Source: Paracoccaceae bacterium
GTDB taxonomy: Bacteria; Pseudomonadota; Alphaproteobacteria; Rhodobacterales; Rhodobacteraceae
NCBI GenBank assembly: GCA_024742655.1
Contig: JANSYB010000145.1
Coordinates: 1 to 6,374 of the forward strand
Length of the DNA: 6,374 nt
Direction of reading: 5' to 3'
The position numbers and the translations under genes are program-made. Numbering within the stretch: position 1 is the stretch's first letter; every line of letters starts with the position of its first letter. The notes under the pieces were generated by a model. That model ran no database searches. It was given only the letters and a program-made list of their open reading frames with translations, and had not been told where the DNA came from. This document shows positions 5,654 through 6,374 of this stretch, in pieces.

Positions 5654-6374
5654 ATGAGCCAGCAGTCGAGAACCCTTGCGGTTCTGGGCCCTACGAATAC
5701 CGGCAAGACCCATTACGCGATCGAGCGGATGCTGGGCTACCGGACGGGGGTGATCGGGTTGCCGCTGCGCCTTTTGGCGCGCGAGGTCTATGACAAGATC
5801 GTCGCGGTGCGTGGCCCGTCGGTGGTGGCGCTGATCACCGGCGAGGAACGCATCGTGCCGCCGCGCACGCAATACTGGGTCTGCACGGTCGAGGCCATGC
5901 CCGAGGGCATGGGCGCCGATTTCGTCGCGGTGGATGAAATTCAGCTCTGCGCCGACCCGGAGCGGGGCCATGTGTTTACCGACCGGCTGTTGCGGATGCG
6001 TGGCCAGAAGGAAACCCAGTTCCTTGGCAGCTACACGATGCGTGGGGCCATCGCGGCACTTGTGCCGGGGGTGGAGTTCATCGGGCGCGAACGGATGTCC
6101 GAGCTCAGCTATACCGGCGCCAAGAAGATCGCCAAGATGAAGCCGCGCAGTGCCATCGTCGGGTTCTCGGTCGAAAACGTCTATGCCATCGCCGAATTGC
6201 TGCGCCGCCAGAAGGGGGGCGCCGCGGTGGTGATGGGCGCGCTCAGCCCGCGCACGCGCAACGCGCAGGTCGATCTCTACCAGAACGGCGACGTGGATTA
6301 CCTCGTGGCCACGGACGCCATCGGCATGGGGCTGAACCTCGATATCGATCACGTGGCGTTTTCATCGCTGACCA
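5654..6374 (+). CDS. SUV3-like superfamily 2 RNA helicase, N-terminal part (cut by window edge)
   Basis: The first 240 residues of an ATP-dependent helicase that continues beyond the window. Walker A is GPTNTGKT (12-19), followed by the family block GVIGLPLRLLAREVYDK (32-48), ITGEER (61-66) and Walker B VDEIQ (93-97). The second RecA domain starts near SAIVGFSVENVYAIAELL (166-183) and includes motif V ATDAIGMGLNLDI (219-231). These match the mitochondrial SUV3/alphaproteobacterial helicase group, which unwinds RNA (and DNA) and in mitochondria partners an exoribonuclease in RNA decay. A classic SAT motif III is missing; the region reads LGSYTMR (124-130). From memory, SUV3 proteins also diverge there. 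Motif VI and the C-terminal domain lie outside the window. The start has a purine-rich GGGGAAGG site 3 nt upstream (5643-5650). It follows the exported TPR gene by 24 bp and is probably transcribed with it. Confidence 0.9.
   Translation, partial: MSQQSRTLAVLGPTNTGKTHYAIERMLGYRTGVIGLPLRLLAREVYDKIVAVRGPSVVALITGEERIVPPRTQYWVCTVEAMPEGMGADFVAVDEIQLCADPERGHVFTDRLLRMRGQKETQFLGSYTMRGAIAALVPGVEFIGRERMSELSYTGAKKIAKMKPRSAIVGFSVENVYAIAELLRRQKGGAAVVMGALSPRTRNAQVDLYQNGDVDYLVATDAIGMGLNLDIDHVAFSSLT

Noticed and set aside
5450..6352. A 300-residue minus-strand open frame opposite the TPR and helicase genes
   Set aside because: It is His/Arg/Ala-rich, matches no family I recognise, and lies entirely opposite two genes with clear motifs.

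Overview
The window reads as ordinary chromosomal DNA of a high-GC alphaproteobacterium, most likely Rhodobacterales (Roseobacter/Paracoccaceae type). The evidence is the strong G/C preference at third codon positions, tight gene packing, and the combination of families: an M3 oligoendopeptidase beginning with the 'LPEWDLTDLY' block, a ligase-associated exonuclease/ATP-dependent ligase pair, an alphaproteobacterial PldB-like hydrolase, and a SUV3-like helicase. I see no tRNA, rRNA, CRISPR array, insertion sequence, phage gene or base-composition break.

Layout. Positions 1-177 (minus) are the N-terminus of an oligoendopeptidase F, cut by the window edge, with its own candidate promoter and Shine-Dalgarno site. 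Positions 256-2849 (minus) are a two-gene DNA-repair operon: a metallo-beta-lactamase/beta-CASP exonuclease (1845-2849) followed, with an ATGA overlap, by an ATP-dependent DNA ligase (256-1848). A 91-bp divergent intergenic region separates the exonuclease from a plus-strand fumarylacetoacetate hydrolase (FAH) family gene (2941-3771). That gene converges on, and overlaps by 89 nt, an alpha/beta hydrolase (3683-4711, minus). The hydrolase is the second gene of a coupled pair with a small SCP2 sterol-carrier-domain protein (4711-4998, minus; TGATG junction).

A 70-bp divergent region (4999-5068) then holds a perfect 7-bp inverted repeat whose right half overlaps a GANTC (CcrM-type) site by one base. 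It separates the SCP2 operon from a plus-strand pair: an exported TPR protein (5069-5629) and a SUV3-like RNA helicase (5654 to the window end, truncated).

Functional picture. Exonuclease and ligase form the core of a known bacterial DNA-damage cassette, but its usual helicase (Lhr-Core type) and PdeM endonuclease are not adjacent here. SCP2 plus the PldB-like hydrolase suggest a small lipid-handling unit. The TPR and helicase genes are probably co-transcribed, but their functional link is unclear. I found no convincing new biological system. The points most worth checking are the antisense overlap that adds a non-family tail to the hydrolase, the reduced ligase cassette, and the inverted repeat with the GANTC site.
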